NCBI RefSeq assembly: GCF_047308265.1
Contig: NZ_JBKQWY010000005.1
Span: forward strand, 324,960-388,959
Length of the DNA stretch: 64,000 nucleotides
From: Maricaulis sp047308265
GTDB lineage: Bacteria; Pseudomonadota; Alphaproteobacteria; Caulobacterales; Maricaulaceae
Reading direction: 5' to 3'
Part shown: piece after piece, positions 52,869-61,264 of the stretch
Layout of the letters: each line of letters opens with the position of its first letter
How positions within the stretch are numbered: position 1 is the first letter of the stretch
Translations under genes and position numbers: made by a program
Notes under the pieces: model-generated
The model's database searches: none
What the model saw: only the letters and a program-made list of their open reading frames with translations
What the model was told of the DNA's origin: nothing

Positions 52869-54347
52869 ATGTTCCATCTGCGCTTTATCGGGCTTGCCGT
52901 CAGCCTGCTTGCCCTGTCCCTCATCGTTCTATCGGTCTTGAGTCAGGCTCAGGCCCAGACGCAGACAGGGGCACAGGACGAGGCGAGCGGTTTTCAGGCC
53001 GAGGCCGATGCGATTGCCGCGCGCTGGACCGAGACACTCAATAGTCGCTATCGCGAACTCGCCGCCCTTGACGAACAGGCTTTCATCACCGGCTGGGCAG
53101 AGGAGATCGACGGGTGGAAAACACAATTGCGCGCACTGGAACTCGAACATGATCGTTCGGCCGAGGCTTACATCACGCGTATCCATTATGAATGGGCCAT
53201 CGGTCGTCTGTTCTACGGCCCGATGCATGGACGCCTGACGCAGGATCGAGCCTTTCGTCCCAGTTCCACCTATGATGCCTATCTCGACGAGGTGGATCTG
53301 GGGCGGGCAGACCTGCTCGAACTGGACGAGTATCGCAGCTTCATCGAACGACTGCGCGATTACTGGGCCGATACACGCTTTGACGAAGATGTGCCCGGCA
53401 CCGTGCAATTCCTGACGGCCAAGCTGGAGTCGGGCCACCGGTTCAGCCATCCCGATATCCAGTGTTACCTCAACACCCAGTCTCTCAGACTCTGGGTGGA
53501 GGAAAATGCCGCCGATGGCCTGCAAACCGAAGCCGAAGACCATCGCGCCGCCTGCCCGGGCGAGGCATCTGACGACATCCTGGCGATGGTCGCCGCCGAA
53601 CGCGCCGAGCGGGACGGTCATATCATCGAGACCTTCAAGACCGTCGACGGATATGATCTGGAGATTCATATCTACCTGCCCGACGACTGGAACGCGGGGG
53701 ATGACCTTCGTCCCGCCATGGTCTGGGTCCACGGCGGTGGCTGGTTTTTCGGGTCCTGGAGCTGGTGCGGGCCCTGTCGTTTCTTCAAGGATCGCGGCCA
53801 TGTGGTGGCGCAGATTGAATATCGCACACGGGGACGTTTTGGTGTGCGGGCCGGAGACAGTCTCGCCGATGTGACAGATGCGATCGCCTGGCTCCGCGAG
53901 AATGCCCAGACCTATGGCATCGACGCGTCCCGGATCGGCGTGTCGGGTTTTTCCGCTGGCGCGCATCTCTCCGTCGCAGCGGCCACTCTGGAAGCGCCCA
54001 CCTCGCCCTCGCGACCGGATTTGGCCCTCTCCTTTTCCGGCTGCATGGACATGACCGATGACGGCTACATGATCTCGATCGCCGGAGGTTGGCCTACCGC
54101 CCGCTCGCTGTCCCCCTTGCACATGATGGAGGGTCCGCTACCCCCGCTGTTTATCGCCCATGCCCATGAGGATACGGACTGTTCCTTTGAGACGGCCACG
54201 GCCTTTGCCCAAGCCGCCCGCGCCCAGGGCACGTCTGTCGACATGATCGATTTCCCCGAGGCCGGTCATTTCTTCCTGCGTGATCCGGATCGCGCAAACC
54301 TCACCCGTACCCGGGTCAACGACTTCCTGGACCAGCACGGCTATTGA
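52869..54347 (+). CDS. Secreted alpha/beta-hydrolase (hormone-sensitive lipase/esterase type)
   Basis: 492 residues. Signal/anchor MFHLRFIGLAVSLLALSLIV, processed near AQA. An N-terminal helical domain (~residues 35-230, with LELEHDRSAEAYITRIHYEW) of unknown function precedes the hydrolase. The catalytic half has the HSL-type oxyanion box WVHGGGWFFGSW, the nucleophile GVSGFSAGAHLSVAA, the acid in HAHEDTDCSFE and the histidine in PEAGHFFL. It likely hydrolyses carboxyl esters outside the cytoplasm. GAGG six bases before ATG 52869 sets the start. The helical N-terminal extension makes it about 200 residues longer than usual HSL esterases. Confidence 0.85.
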   Translation: MFHLRFIGLAVSLLALSLIVLSVLSQAQAQTQTGAQDEASGFQAEADAIAARWTETLNSRYRELAALDEQAFITGWAEEIDGWKTQLRALELEHDRSAEAYITRIHYEWAIGRLFYGPMHGRLTQDRAFRPSSTYDAYLDEVDLGRADLLELDEYRSFIERLRDYWADTRFDEDVPGTVQFLTAKLESGHRFSHPDIQCYLNTQSLRLWVEENAADGLQTEAEDHRAACPGEASDDILAMVAAERAERDGHIIETFKTVDGYDLEIHIYLPDDWNAGDDLRPAMVWVHGGGWFFGSWSWCGPCRFFKDRGHVVAQIEYRTRGRFGVRAGDSLADVTDAIAWLRENAQTYGIDASRIGVSGFSAGAHLSVAAATLEAPTSPSRPDLALSFSGCMDMTDDGYMISIAGGWPTARSLSPLHMMEGPLPPLFIAHAHEDTDCSFETATAFAQAARAQGTSVDMIDFPEAGHFFLRDPDRANLTRTRVNDFLDQHGY

Positions 54348-54429
54348 TCACGCGGACCGTTCTTCCCAACTGAGCGGGTACGGTCGCGCGCGCTGGACGC
54401 CAGGCTGTCCTGCGAGGCATCATCGGATC

Positions 54430-54846
54430 ATGAGCGACACCCCGCCCTCTTCCGGACTTCCCAAACCCACCCCGCGTTGGGTGCGCCCCTTTTGGTTCAT
54501 CTTCGGCGTCATCTGTGTCGGTTTGGCTTTTTTGGGGGCCGCGCTGCCTCTTTTACCCACAACACCCTTTCTCCTGCTCGCGGCCTATGGCTTCGCCCGG
54601 TCGTCCAAACGCCTGCATGACTGGCTGATGGCGCACAGGCAATTCGGTCCGCTAATCCGCGACTGGCGCGACCATGGTGCCATCCGGCCTCGCACCAAAT
54701 GGATCTCCGTCGCCGTCATGGCACTGATGCCACCAATTGCCTTTCTGGCCGGTGCGCCCCTTTGGACGCTGAGCGTTCAAATACCTGTGCTCCTTGCCAG
54801 TGGCGCCTTCATCCTGAGCCGTCCCGATCCACCGCCCTCCGCGTAA
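54430..54846 (+). CDS. YbaN/DUF454 family inner-membrane protein
   Basis: 138 residues. FWFIFGVICVGLAFLGAALP, LLPTTPFLLLAAYGFARSSK and WLMAHRQFGPLIRDWRDHGA form the conserved DUF454 pattern, followed by IRPRTKWISVAVMALMPPIA and a final hydrophobic stretch. Three to four membrane helices. Function of the family is unknown. The frame is open upstream; ATG 54430 matches family length. Confidence 0.9.
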   Translation: MSDTPPSSGLPKPTPRWVRPFWFIFGVICVGLAFLGAALPLLPTTPFLLLAAYGFARSSKRLHDWLMAHRQFGPLIRDWRDHGAIRPRTKWISVAVMALMPPIAFLAGAPLWTLSVQIPVLLASGAFILSRPDPPPSA

Positions 54847-54927
54847 TGAATCAATAGGGCATTCCCGCAAGTCCAGTTATGTAAGTCTTGATGGCACAGT
54901 GATTCTTCAGGACAGGGACCTTGGATT

Positions 54928-55821
54928 ATGGATTGGGACAAGCTGAAAACCTTCCACGCGGCGGCCCAGGCCGGGTCACTGACACGGGCCGCAGATCTGC
55001 TTGGCCTGTCGCAATCGGCCGTCAGCCGTCAGATCGCAGCTCTGGAAGATGATCTGGGAGTCACGCTGTTTCACCGTCATGCGCGTGGTCTGATCCCGAC
55101 AGAGCCTGGCAATCTCCTATTCGAAGCGTCCAAGGACATCTCCCGGGCCGTCGCCATTGCAGAAGCCAATGTGCATGACGCCCGCGACGAACCTTCCGGC
55201 GGGCTTCGCGTGACCGGACCCACGGCCTTTGGTGCCATCTGGCTCACGCCCCGCCTCGGACAATTCCACAAGGACTATCCGCAAATCCGCCTCCAGTTGA
55301 TTCTCGATGATCATGAGATTGATCTGGCCGGACTGGAGGCCGAGGTCGCCATTCGCCCCTTCGCCTCTAGCCAGAATGATCTGGTACAACGCAAGCTAAT
55401 GAGTGGCACCCAGCACCTCTACGCCTCTCGCGACTATCTCGATGCTCATGGCATCCCGACCAGTGTGGAAGACCTCGACCACCATCCAATCATCCACTAT
55501 GGCCCGCCCCATCTTGCGCCCATCCCGGGGCTGGACTGGGCGGCCCATGTCGGTCGGGGTGAAAAACAGGAGCCCCGTCGCGCCGCCATGCAGGTCAATA
55601 CGCTCTATGGCGTGATGAAAGCGGTCGTATCAGGCATGGGAATTGGCGGTCTGCCGGACTATGCCGCCCGGGAAAACCCGGCCCTCGTGCGTATCCTGCC
55701 CGAAATCGACGGCCCCAGCTTCGATTTCTACTTCGTCTATCCAAGCGAGCTGCGAGGCTCCCGACGTATCGCCGCCTTCCGGGATTTTCTCATCGAACAG
55801 GCGCGTCTCTGGGAGAATTAA
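54928..55821 (+). CDS. LysR-family transcriptional regulator
   Basis: 297 residues. The helix-turn-helix is at residues 1-60 (MDWDKLKTFHAAAQAGSLTR, LGLSQSAVSRQIAALEDDLG, VTLFHRHARGLIPTEPG), followed by the linker helix and an effector domain with LRVTGPTAFGAIWLTPRLGQ and GMGIGGLPDYAAREN. The target is not clear: usually LysR genes lie divergent from their target, but the neighbour upstream is the co-directional DUF454 gene. Downstream is the candidate sRNA. Confidence 0.93.
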   Translation: MDWDKLKTFHAAAQAGSLTRAADLLGLSQSAVSRQIAALEDDLGVTLFHRHARGLIPTEPGNLLFEASKDISRAVAIAEANVHDARDEPSGGLRVTGPTAFGAIWLTPRLGQFHKDYPQIRLQLILDDHEIDLAGLEAEVAIRPFASSQNDLVQRKLMSGTQHLYASRDYLDAHGIPTSVEDLDHHPIIHYGPPHLAPIPGLDWAAHVGRGEKQEPRRAAMQVNTLYGVMKAVVSGMGIGGLPDYAARENPALVRILPEIDGPSFDFYFVYPSELRGSRRIAAFRDFLIEQARLWEN

Positions 55822-55957
55822 CCCCTCTCAGTTGCATGGCGAAAATGTGTCATCGTCCCGTTTTTGCATAGCAACCTTGCCATCATGTCTCTGGTGCTGC
55901 GCCGCAGCAGAGGGCATAAACCCCACCAGACGCCGCGGCGACGCGGCTCGTTCTTCT

Positions 55958-56106
55958 CATATCCGTCTCCTCCCCGAACGGTATGTGAATGGCGTCCGAT
56001 TGTGCCTCCCCGTGATCCGGCGCCTGTAAATTTTGCTTCCGAATTCTCCCCTCTGAGAAGCAAAATCTGTTTAGCCCCGACCACCTCCCCGGTCGGGGCT
56101 TTTTTT
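55958..56106 (+). ncRNA. Candidate trans-acting sRNA with four C-rich (anti-Shine-Dalgarno) hairpin loops
   Basis: Four hairpins in a row, each presenting a pyrimidine-rich loop: 55958-55985, stem CATA(T)CCGT / ACGGTATG, loop CTCCTCCCCGA; 55991-56024, nine of ten pairs, loop TGTGCCTCCCCGTG; 56030-56066, perfect stem ATTTTGCTTC / GAAGCAAAAT, loop with CTCCCCTC; and 56073-56100, AGCCCCGACC / GGTCGGGGCT, loop ACCTCCCC, followed by a T-run, a strong terminator. No ORF of coding character covers it. CCUCC-loop sRNAs (such as Rhodobacter CcsR and Caulobacter CcnA) bind G-rich ribosome sites. The 5' end is uncertain; further hairpins lie upstream to about 55890. It follows the LysR gene by 136 bases and could be its 3'-UTR or have its own promoter. 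Confidence 0.65.
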
Positions 56107-56221
56107 TGCCTGAAATCGACGCCGCAGCACAAAACACCCCCGCCCGAATCGGACAGGGGTGTCGCTGATAGGTAGGATTTCGCATCCAAGAGGACGGGCC
56201 CTGGGGCCGTCATCGAGTCCG

Positions 56222-56686
56222 CTAGAGGCTGGAGCGCAGCATCCAGGCGGCTTTTTCATGCGCTGTCAGACGGGGCGTCAGCACGTCGGCACTGGCTTCA
56301 TCGCCAGTCTCTCCGGCCAGGGCAAGCGCCTGGCGAATCGATGACACCACGGCTTCATGACCCGCGACCAGATCTGCAATCATGGCATCAGCCGTATCAG
56401 CCGTGCCTTCCGCGGTCAGACTCGCTGCTTCGCTCATCTCGGCATAGGACCGTGGTGCCGCCACACCCAGCGCCCGGACCCGTTCCGCCAACTCGTCGGT
56501 CGCGGTCCACAATTCATTGTACTGCGTTTCAAAGAGCGTGTGCAGGTCATGGAAACGCGGACCCGTGACGTTCCAGTGATAGACATGCGTCTTGAAATAC
56601 AAGGCGTAGGTGTCTGCCAGAACGGTGGTCACGGCGTTTGCCATCGCGTCGCGCTGGCCGGCATCAAGACCCATATTGATATTCAT
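56222..56686 (-). CDS. dps: Dps-family ferritin-like DNA protection protein
   Basis: 154 residues. The ferroxidase helix signatures are LADTYALYFKTHVYHWNVTG, FHDLHTLFETQYNELWTATD and ELAERVRALG, with the catalytic His (HWN) and Asp/Glu (D and E of FETQYNEL) in place. It assembles as a dodecamer that oxidises iron with peroxide and protects DNA. Two adjacent ATGs exist; the one at 56686 is six bases from GGAGG (the one at 56689 only three), so it is preferred. Convergent with the sRNA. Confidence 0.94.
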   Translation of the reverse strand: MNINMGLDAGQRDAMANAVTTVLADTYALYFKTHVYHWNVTGPRFHDLHTLFETQYNELWTATDELAERVRALGVAAPRSYAEMSEAASLTAEGTADTADAMIADLVAGHEAVVSSIRQALALAGETGDEASADVLTPRLTAHEKAAWMLRSSL

Positions 56687-56829
56687 CATACACCTCCGTT
56701 TTGACCCGGACGGTCCAGGTCCTGTGTTACAGGGCGACCGAACGCCGCCCCGTTGAGGAGGGTTATGCATGAGCCCGCGGACACTGGCCAATCGAGTTTA
56801 AGCGTCCGAGCGATAGATTTTATCTATCT

Positions 56830-58035
56830 TCAAACGAGGGACGCACAAAAACGCTGGATACGCTTGCCGGCCTCGATCAGGCTCTCATCATCCGTTGCGT
56901 AGGAGATGCGGAAGCCCGGGGCCTGTCCGAACGCGACGCCCGGCACGACGGCCACGGCTTCGGCCTCAAGGAGAGCCGCACAGAAATCCGTATCCGTCTT
57001 AATCTCGCTGCCATCCGGCGCTGTCTTGCCGATCAGCGCCGTGCAGTCGGCAAACACATAAAAAGCGCCTTCCGGTTTGGGCGCGACCAGCCCGCCCGCA
57101 TCATTGATCGCAGCGAGCACCAGGTCCCGGCGACGCTTGAACGCAGCATTGCGCTCTTCCAGGAAAGAGTGATCGCCATTGAGCGCTTCGACAGCCGCCC
57201 ACTGGCTCACGGAACATGGATTGGACGTGGTCTGGGACGCCACCTTGCGCATCGCGGCGATCAGGGCTTCGGGCCCTGCCGCATATCCGATCCGCCAGCC
57301 CGTCATGGAATACGCCTTGGACACACCATTCATGGTGAGCGTGCGTTGATAGAGACGCGGCTCGACCTCAGCGATCGTGGCAAAAGTATAGTCGTCATAG
57401 ACGAGGTGTTCGTACATATCATCCGTCATGATCCACACATGCGGATGATCGAGCAGGACATCGGCCAGGGCCTGGAGTTCGTCCGCGCGATAGCCCATTC
57501 CCGTCGGGTTGGACGGGGAGTTGAGGATGAGCCAGCGGGTCTTCGGCGTGATAGCTGCCGACAGTTGTTCCGGTGTGATCTTGAAACCCGACTCGATCGT
57601 GGTGGTGACCGGTACAGGCACGCCGCCCAGCATGCGGGCCACTTCCGGATAGGTCACCCAATAGGGGGCCGGAATGATAACCTCATCACCCTCATTCAAG
57701 CTGGCCATCAGGGCGTTAAAGATCACCGGCTTACCGCCCGTTGAGACGTGCACCTGTGACGGCGTGTAATCGAGACCATTATCCCGCTTGAACTTTTCGA
57801 CAATCGCCTGTTTGAGCTCGGGAATGCCATCAACCGCAGTGTATTTGGTTTCACCGCGTTCAATCGCTGCAATCCCGGCCGCCTTGATGTGTTCGGGCGT
57901 GTCGAAATCCGGCTCGCCGGCGCCGAGCGAGATCACATCCACACCCTTGGCCTTGAGATCACGCGCCTTCTGGGTCACGGCCATAGTGGCGGACGGCTGG
58001 ACACGTGACAGGGCGTCGGACTGCTGGAAGCTCAT
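56830..58035 (-). CDS. aspC: Aspartate (aromatic) aminotransferase, class I, subgroup 1b
   Basis: 401 residues. LSRVQPSATMAVTQKARDLK is the usual 1b N-terminus; VISLGAGEPDFDTPEHIKAA and NSPSNPTGMGY bind substrate and PLP, and the Schiff-base lysine lies in NGVSKAYSMTGWRIGYAAG with the phosphate arginine following. It exchanges amino groups between aspartate and 2-oxoglutarate; some members also use prephenate or tyrosine. GAGGAG precedes ATG by six bases. Confidence 0.93.
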   Translation of the reverse strand: MSFQQSDALSRVQPSATMAVTQKARDLKAKGVDVISLGAGEPDFDTPEHIKAAGIAAIERGETKYTAVDGIPELKQAIVEKFKRDNGLDYTPSQVHVSTGGKPVIFNALMASLNEGDEVIIPAPYWVTYPEVARMLGGVPVPVTTTIESGFKITPEQLSAAITPKTRWLILNSPSNPTGMGYRADELQALADVLLDHPHVWIMTDDMYEHLVYDDYTFATIAEVEPRLYQRTLTMNGVSKAYSMTGWRIGYAAGPEALIAAMRKVASQTTSNPCSVSQWAAVEALNGDHSFLEERNAAFKRRRDLVLAAINDAGGLVAPKPEGAFYVFADCTALIGKTAPDGSEIKTDTDFCAALLEAEAVAVVPGVAFGQAPGFRISYATDDESLIEAGKRIQRFCASLV

Positions 58036-58314
58036 GATCTGCTCCTCGAATTGAAAGGGTCATGCCGGATGGCTGGTCGCGACCCTAATCCGCAGCGCCT
58101 CCTGCGCCAATCCCGAAACCGGTGCGATACACAGCTCATTCGTGAAACACGCCATGCCTTTTTGTCGACTGAGTACGGAGCCAGCCGCCCCGAGCCCGTG
58201 CCCGTGCCCCTGCCCGTAAATCGCCTTATTCCGTCTTCGCATGGCCGCAAACACGCCCTTCTCCCCCCTTGATCGAGGATCAGTGTCACAGATGAAGACA
58301 ACGGGGGAGTTGAG

Positions 58315-58488
58315 ATGAAACGCGCACATTCATCATCGACGACACAGTCACTCCTGGCCCTGGCCCTGGCGGTTGGAGCCTTTACAGCCTGCATCATCCT
58401 GTGGGCGGACACACAGACGATCCAGTCCGGCGACACACTCGCCGCCTCCAACCCGCTCTATATCGACGGATTAGGAGACGCACGATGA
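58315..58488 (+). CDS. Small single-span membrane protein (57 aa)
   Basis: Starts MKRAHSSSTTQSLLALALAV; a membrane helix (LLALALAVGAFTACIILW) is followed by a polar tail ending YIDGLGDAR. GGGGGAG lies five to six bases before ATG. The stop overlaps the ATG of the next micro-ORF by four bases (ATGA), a coupling unlikely by chance. No family recognised; topology would put the tail outside the cytoplasm. Confidence 0.55.
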   Translation: MKRAHSSSTTQSLLALALAVGAFTACIILWADTQTIQSGDTLAASNPLYIDGLGDAR

Positions 58489-58559
58489 CAATCGGACTGG
58501 TCAGCCTCGCCGGCGCTGCCATCTGGGTCCTGCTGCAGGACGGCGAGCGTCTCTGGTAA
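58485..58559 (+). CDS. Micro-ORF, 24 aa hydrophobic peptide coupled to the previous gene
   Basis: MTIGLVSLAGAAIWVLLQDG plus ERLW. GGAG lies seven bases before the ATG, within the end of the 57-aa gene. The hydrophobic part is just long enough to span a membrane. It resembles tiny subunits that stabilise membrane complexes in size and composition only. Confidence 0.4.
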   Translation: MTIGLVSLAGAAIWVLLQDGERLW

Positions 58560-58912
58560 GCCCTTGCGGGCACGGTTTTACCGGATCGGCACCCTCCCCG
58601 GGCCTGGTCCGGACCCGATGCGGCATCCCGCCCGACACGGGATGGGCCGCATCACATCTTGAGCTTCAGCGGGCCTGCCCATTCGGCGCGCTGAACCTGG
58701 AATGACCGGGCTGTTTCATGGCCCTGGACCGCGTTGTGGTCCGCAGCCCGGTCATTCCGCATCTTTTCCCGCCGACATCCACATGCGTGCAACTTGCCGT
58801 CCTCACGGCGACTTACCACATCGTCATTTCGCACCCGCTGGCCCTCATGCCATGGTGGCATCCGGCTGCGGACACGGGTATGCGAGGCGTGGGACGCGGG
58901 CCAGGGAAGGGC
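58560..58912. other. Hairpin-rich intergenic tract
   Basis: 353 bases without a convincing gene but with several strong inverted repeats: GATGCGGCATCCCG paired with CGGGAT-GG-GCCGCATC (58617-58653), a perfect 15-base GGAATGACCGGGCTG / CAGCCCGGTCATTCC pair (58699-58713 and 58744-58758) enclosing GGACC/GGTCC, GCCGT-CCTC-ACGGC (58797-58810 approx.), and ATGCCA-TGG-TGGCAT (58847-58861). It could be a structured RNA or a long leader of the next gene; it does not resemble tmRNA, RNase P or 4.5S RNA. Confidence 0.5.
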
Positions 58913-59794
58913 ATGCTCAGATCGGCGTGGATGAATTGGGAAGAGGCCAGGCGCCGGCAAGTCATTGCCGGGGCAGCGGCTTTGCTCGCCCACATCATCA
59001 TGCTCGCCCTGATCTTGATCCTGCCCCGACACGCCCTGCCCCGCGGTGTCGCAGTGCCAGCCGTCCAGGTCACGTTGATTGAGACACCCCAGCGCGACAC
59101 GGCCCAAGAGACACCTGAAGAGCCGGTCGACGATCCGGTCGAAGAACCGGAACCGGACACACCCGAGCCCGAGACTCCCGAGCCTGAAACTGCCGAAGCA
59201 GAGAGCCCTGTACCTGAGACTCCGGAACCGGTCCCGTCGGACCCTGAACCCCAGATCCTCGAAGACACGCGCGACCTCCCGGACACATCCCAATCCCGGG
59301 CTACTCCGCCTGCCGCCCCGGCACCGGCCGCCGCCTCGCCGGTCATCAATCGCCGGGCCGAAGACGAGCGTCAGCCCGGAGAAACCCACGAGGCCTATCT
59401 CATCCGTCGCTGGACCGCGATGCGCGATGACGCGCCCCTGCCCCAGGGTGCGTTCAACGGAGATTTGCGCATGGTCTTGCGCGATGCCTATTGCATGACC
59501 AGTTCTGCCACGACCCGGGCGCTGGGCGATTGCCCCGAGGGCGCCCATCCCGACGGGCTGCCCATGCTGCAATATGCCGGTGACCATCATAATATGGCGG
59601 CGCTGCAGGCCGCATTCGGTCTGGATCTGACGCCGGAACAGATCCGCGAACTGTTTGCGCGTGAAGGTTTGCGCCCGCTGGATCTGACCGGTCAGGACGC
59701 TCTGCCGGTGGGGTCGCCCGCCTATCTCTCGCCCTCTGACGAAATGGGCGGACGTCTGCCCACGCTGGACCCGGACCCCGCTTTCGGGGATTGA
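58913..59794 (+). CDS. TonB-like Pro/Glu-rich membrane protein
   Basis: 293 residues. One N-terminal membrane helix (VIAGAAALLAHIIMLALILI) is followed by VAVPAVQVTLIETPQRD and a ~90-residue Pro/Glu/Thr spacer (EEPVDDPVEEPEPDTPEPET and similar), as in TonB/TolA. The C-terminal ~130 residues (EAYLIRRWTAMRDDAPLPQG, ALGDCPEGAHPDG, LDLTPEQIRELFAREGL) do not show the TonB C-terminal fold; I do not recognise them. ATG 58913 with AGGGA six bases upstream is preferred; ATG 58880 and 58931 are alternatives. No exbBD or TonB-receptor gene is nearby. Confidence 0.65.
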   Translation: MLRSAWMNWEEARRRQVIAGAAALLAHIIMLALILILPRHALPRGVAVPAVQVTLIETPQRDTAQETPEEPVDDPVEEPEPDTPEPETPEPETAEAESPVPETPEPVPSDPEPQILEDTRDLPDTSQSRATPPAAPAPAAASPVINRRAEDERQPGETHEAYLIRRWTAMRDDAPLPQGAFNGDLRMVLRDAYCMTSSATTRALGDCPEGAHPDGLPMLQYAGDHHNMAALQAAFGLDLTPEQIRELFAREGLRPLDLTGQDALPVGSPAYLSPSDEMGGRLPTLDPDPAFGD

Positions 59795-59809
59795 TCCCGT
59801 CTGCAAGCC

Positions 59810-60844
59810 ATGCCTAATGACGGCATGAATTTCCTCTCCGATACCACAGCCCCCGCCCATCCCGCGCTGATCGACGCCCTGGCCCGCGCCAATACCGATT
59901 TTGTGCCCAGCTATGGCGCCGACACACTCAGCGCGCGGGTTGAAACGCGGTTGAAAGAGATCTTCGAGACCGATCTCAAATGCCTGTTCGCCATTTCGGG
60001 CACGGCGTCCAACGCGCTGGCCCTGTCCGTGCTCTGCCCGGGACACGGGGCGATCCTGTGTCATGACGAGGCGCATATTCATCGCGATGAACGCGGCGCA
60101 CCGGAATTCTATACCGGCGGCGGCAAGCTCATCCCCTTGCGTGGCGATCATGCAAAGATTGATGGCGAGGAGCTGGACCGGTATCTCACCGAGATCCCGG
60201 AGGGTTTTGTGCATACCGCGCCGGTCCGCGCACTCTCCCTGTCCAATCTGACCGAGAGCGGCACGGCCTACTCCCCCGACGAGGTCCGCGCACACACCGC
60301 CCGCCTCGCCGGTCGGCCCGCCTTTGCCCATATGGATGGCGCACGTTTCGCCAATGCCCTCGTCAACCAGGGCTGCACCCCCGCCGCCCTCACCTGGAAA
60401 GCCGGCATTGATGTCCTGTGCCTGGGAGCCACAAAAAACGGCGCGCTGGGTGCGGAAGCCGTGATCCTGTTCCCCTCCGTCATGGACCGTTTTGAAGAGC
60501 TGCAGGTCCGGCAGAAACGCGGCGGGCATATGGCACCGAAAATGCGCTTTCTCGCGGCCCAGTTCGATGCCTGGCTGGAGGATGATCGCTGGCTGGACCT
60601 GGCCGCCCATGCCAATCGCCAGGCCAGTGATCTTGCCGCCCTGCTCGCAGCCCAGCCCGGTGTCACGCTGGCCCATCCGGTCGAGGGCAATGAAATTTTT
60701 GTGCGCCTGCCGGAAAATCTCGCCGGAACGCTGCGCGAGGCCGGGGCCCAATTCTACACCTGGCCCGATGGATCCTCGCGTTTCGTGACCAGTTGGGCCA
60801 CGCAGGACAACGATATCGCCGCCCTGCGCGACGCATTGAGCTAA
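59810..60844 (+). CDS. ltaA: Low-specificity L-threonine aldolase / beta-eliminating lyase family
   Basis: 344 residues. MNFLSDTTAPAHPALIDALA at the start, AISGTASNALALSVLCPGHG, HDEAHIHRDERGAPEFYTGG (His stacking on PLP), MDGARFANALV and the Schiff-base lysine in DVLCLGATKNGALGAEAVI all match the family. It splits threonine into glycine and acetaldehyde; related members use other beta-hydroxy amino acids. ATG 59825 (MNFLSD) is an alternative start; neither has a good ribosome site. It begins 15 bases after the TonB-like gene. Confidence 0.9.
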   Translation: MPNDGMNFLSDTTAPAHPALIDALARANTDFVPSYGADTLSARVETRLKEIFETDLKCLFAISGTASNALALSVLCPGHGAILCHDEAHIHRDERGAPEFYTGGGKLIPLRGDHAKIDGEELDRYLTEIPEGFVHTAPVRALSLSNLTESGTAYSPDEVRAHTARLAGRPAFAHMDGARFANALVNQGCTPAALTWKAGIDVLCLGATKNGALGAEAVILFPSVMDRFEELQVRQKRGGHMAPKMRFLAAQFDAWLEDDRWLDLAAHANRQASDLAALLAAQPGVTLAHPVEGNEIFVRLPENLAGTLREAGAQFYTWPDGSSRFVTSWATQDNDIAALRDALS

Positions 60845-61264
60845 GCCCGGCCACGCCCTTAATCGCGATAGCCAAACTAGAACAAAACATGTACATTTAC
60901 GTGTGTCGGCCGCGATGACCCGCTCCGGTTTATCGCGATCAACGACATGCAGATCCGTGCACGGTCATTGGGCGGTGCTGGCACTGGACGGTGCTGGCGC
61001 TGGACGGTGCTGGCGCAGGACGGCGCGGGCACTGGACGGTGCTTGCACTGGGCGGTGCGGGCCCGAGCGTCAGGAGGGCGTGTGGCAGCGAGAGGCGTGA
61101 ATAATCGAGCCGGGCGGGACGTCTTGTAAGAGCGGGAAAACTCGGGAGAGCGGGAAGTCTGGGAAGAGCAGGTGGACCGAACGCGATTGGTCGACCGGAG
61201 ACACCGAAGGGTTCGGCCAGAAGGGTTCGAACAGATGCGGTCGGACAAAAAATGGGAGATCGGC
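60845..61264. other. Compositionally unusual intergenic region
   Basis: 420 bases without a credible gene. It holds the 16-base tandem repeat (60970-61065) and a purine-rich stretch with irregular GAGCGGGAA repeats (about 61131-61180). Small ORFs across it (for example 60947-61129) translate the repeat into low-complexity Arg/Gly/Ala/Trp sequence. Confidence 0.5.
60970..61065. repeat. 16-bp tandem repeat, six copies
   Basis: Six contiguous 16-base units with consensus GGACGGTGCTGGCRCT; units 2 and 3 differ at one base and the last is most divergent. It lies 126 bases after the threonine aldolase stop and 200 bases before the small unknown gene. Confidence 0.88.

Noticed and set aside
58652..60751. 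699-codon minus-strand ORF across the TonB-like and threonine aldolase genes
   Set aside because: The opposite strand encodes threonine aldolase with all catalytic motifs; this frame is low-complexity Gly/Arg/Gln, typical of a GC-rich shadow.
60947..61129. 60-codon ORF across the 16-bp repeat
   Set aside because: Unit length is not a multiple of three, the translation is low-complexity and no start context is present.
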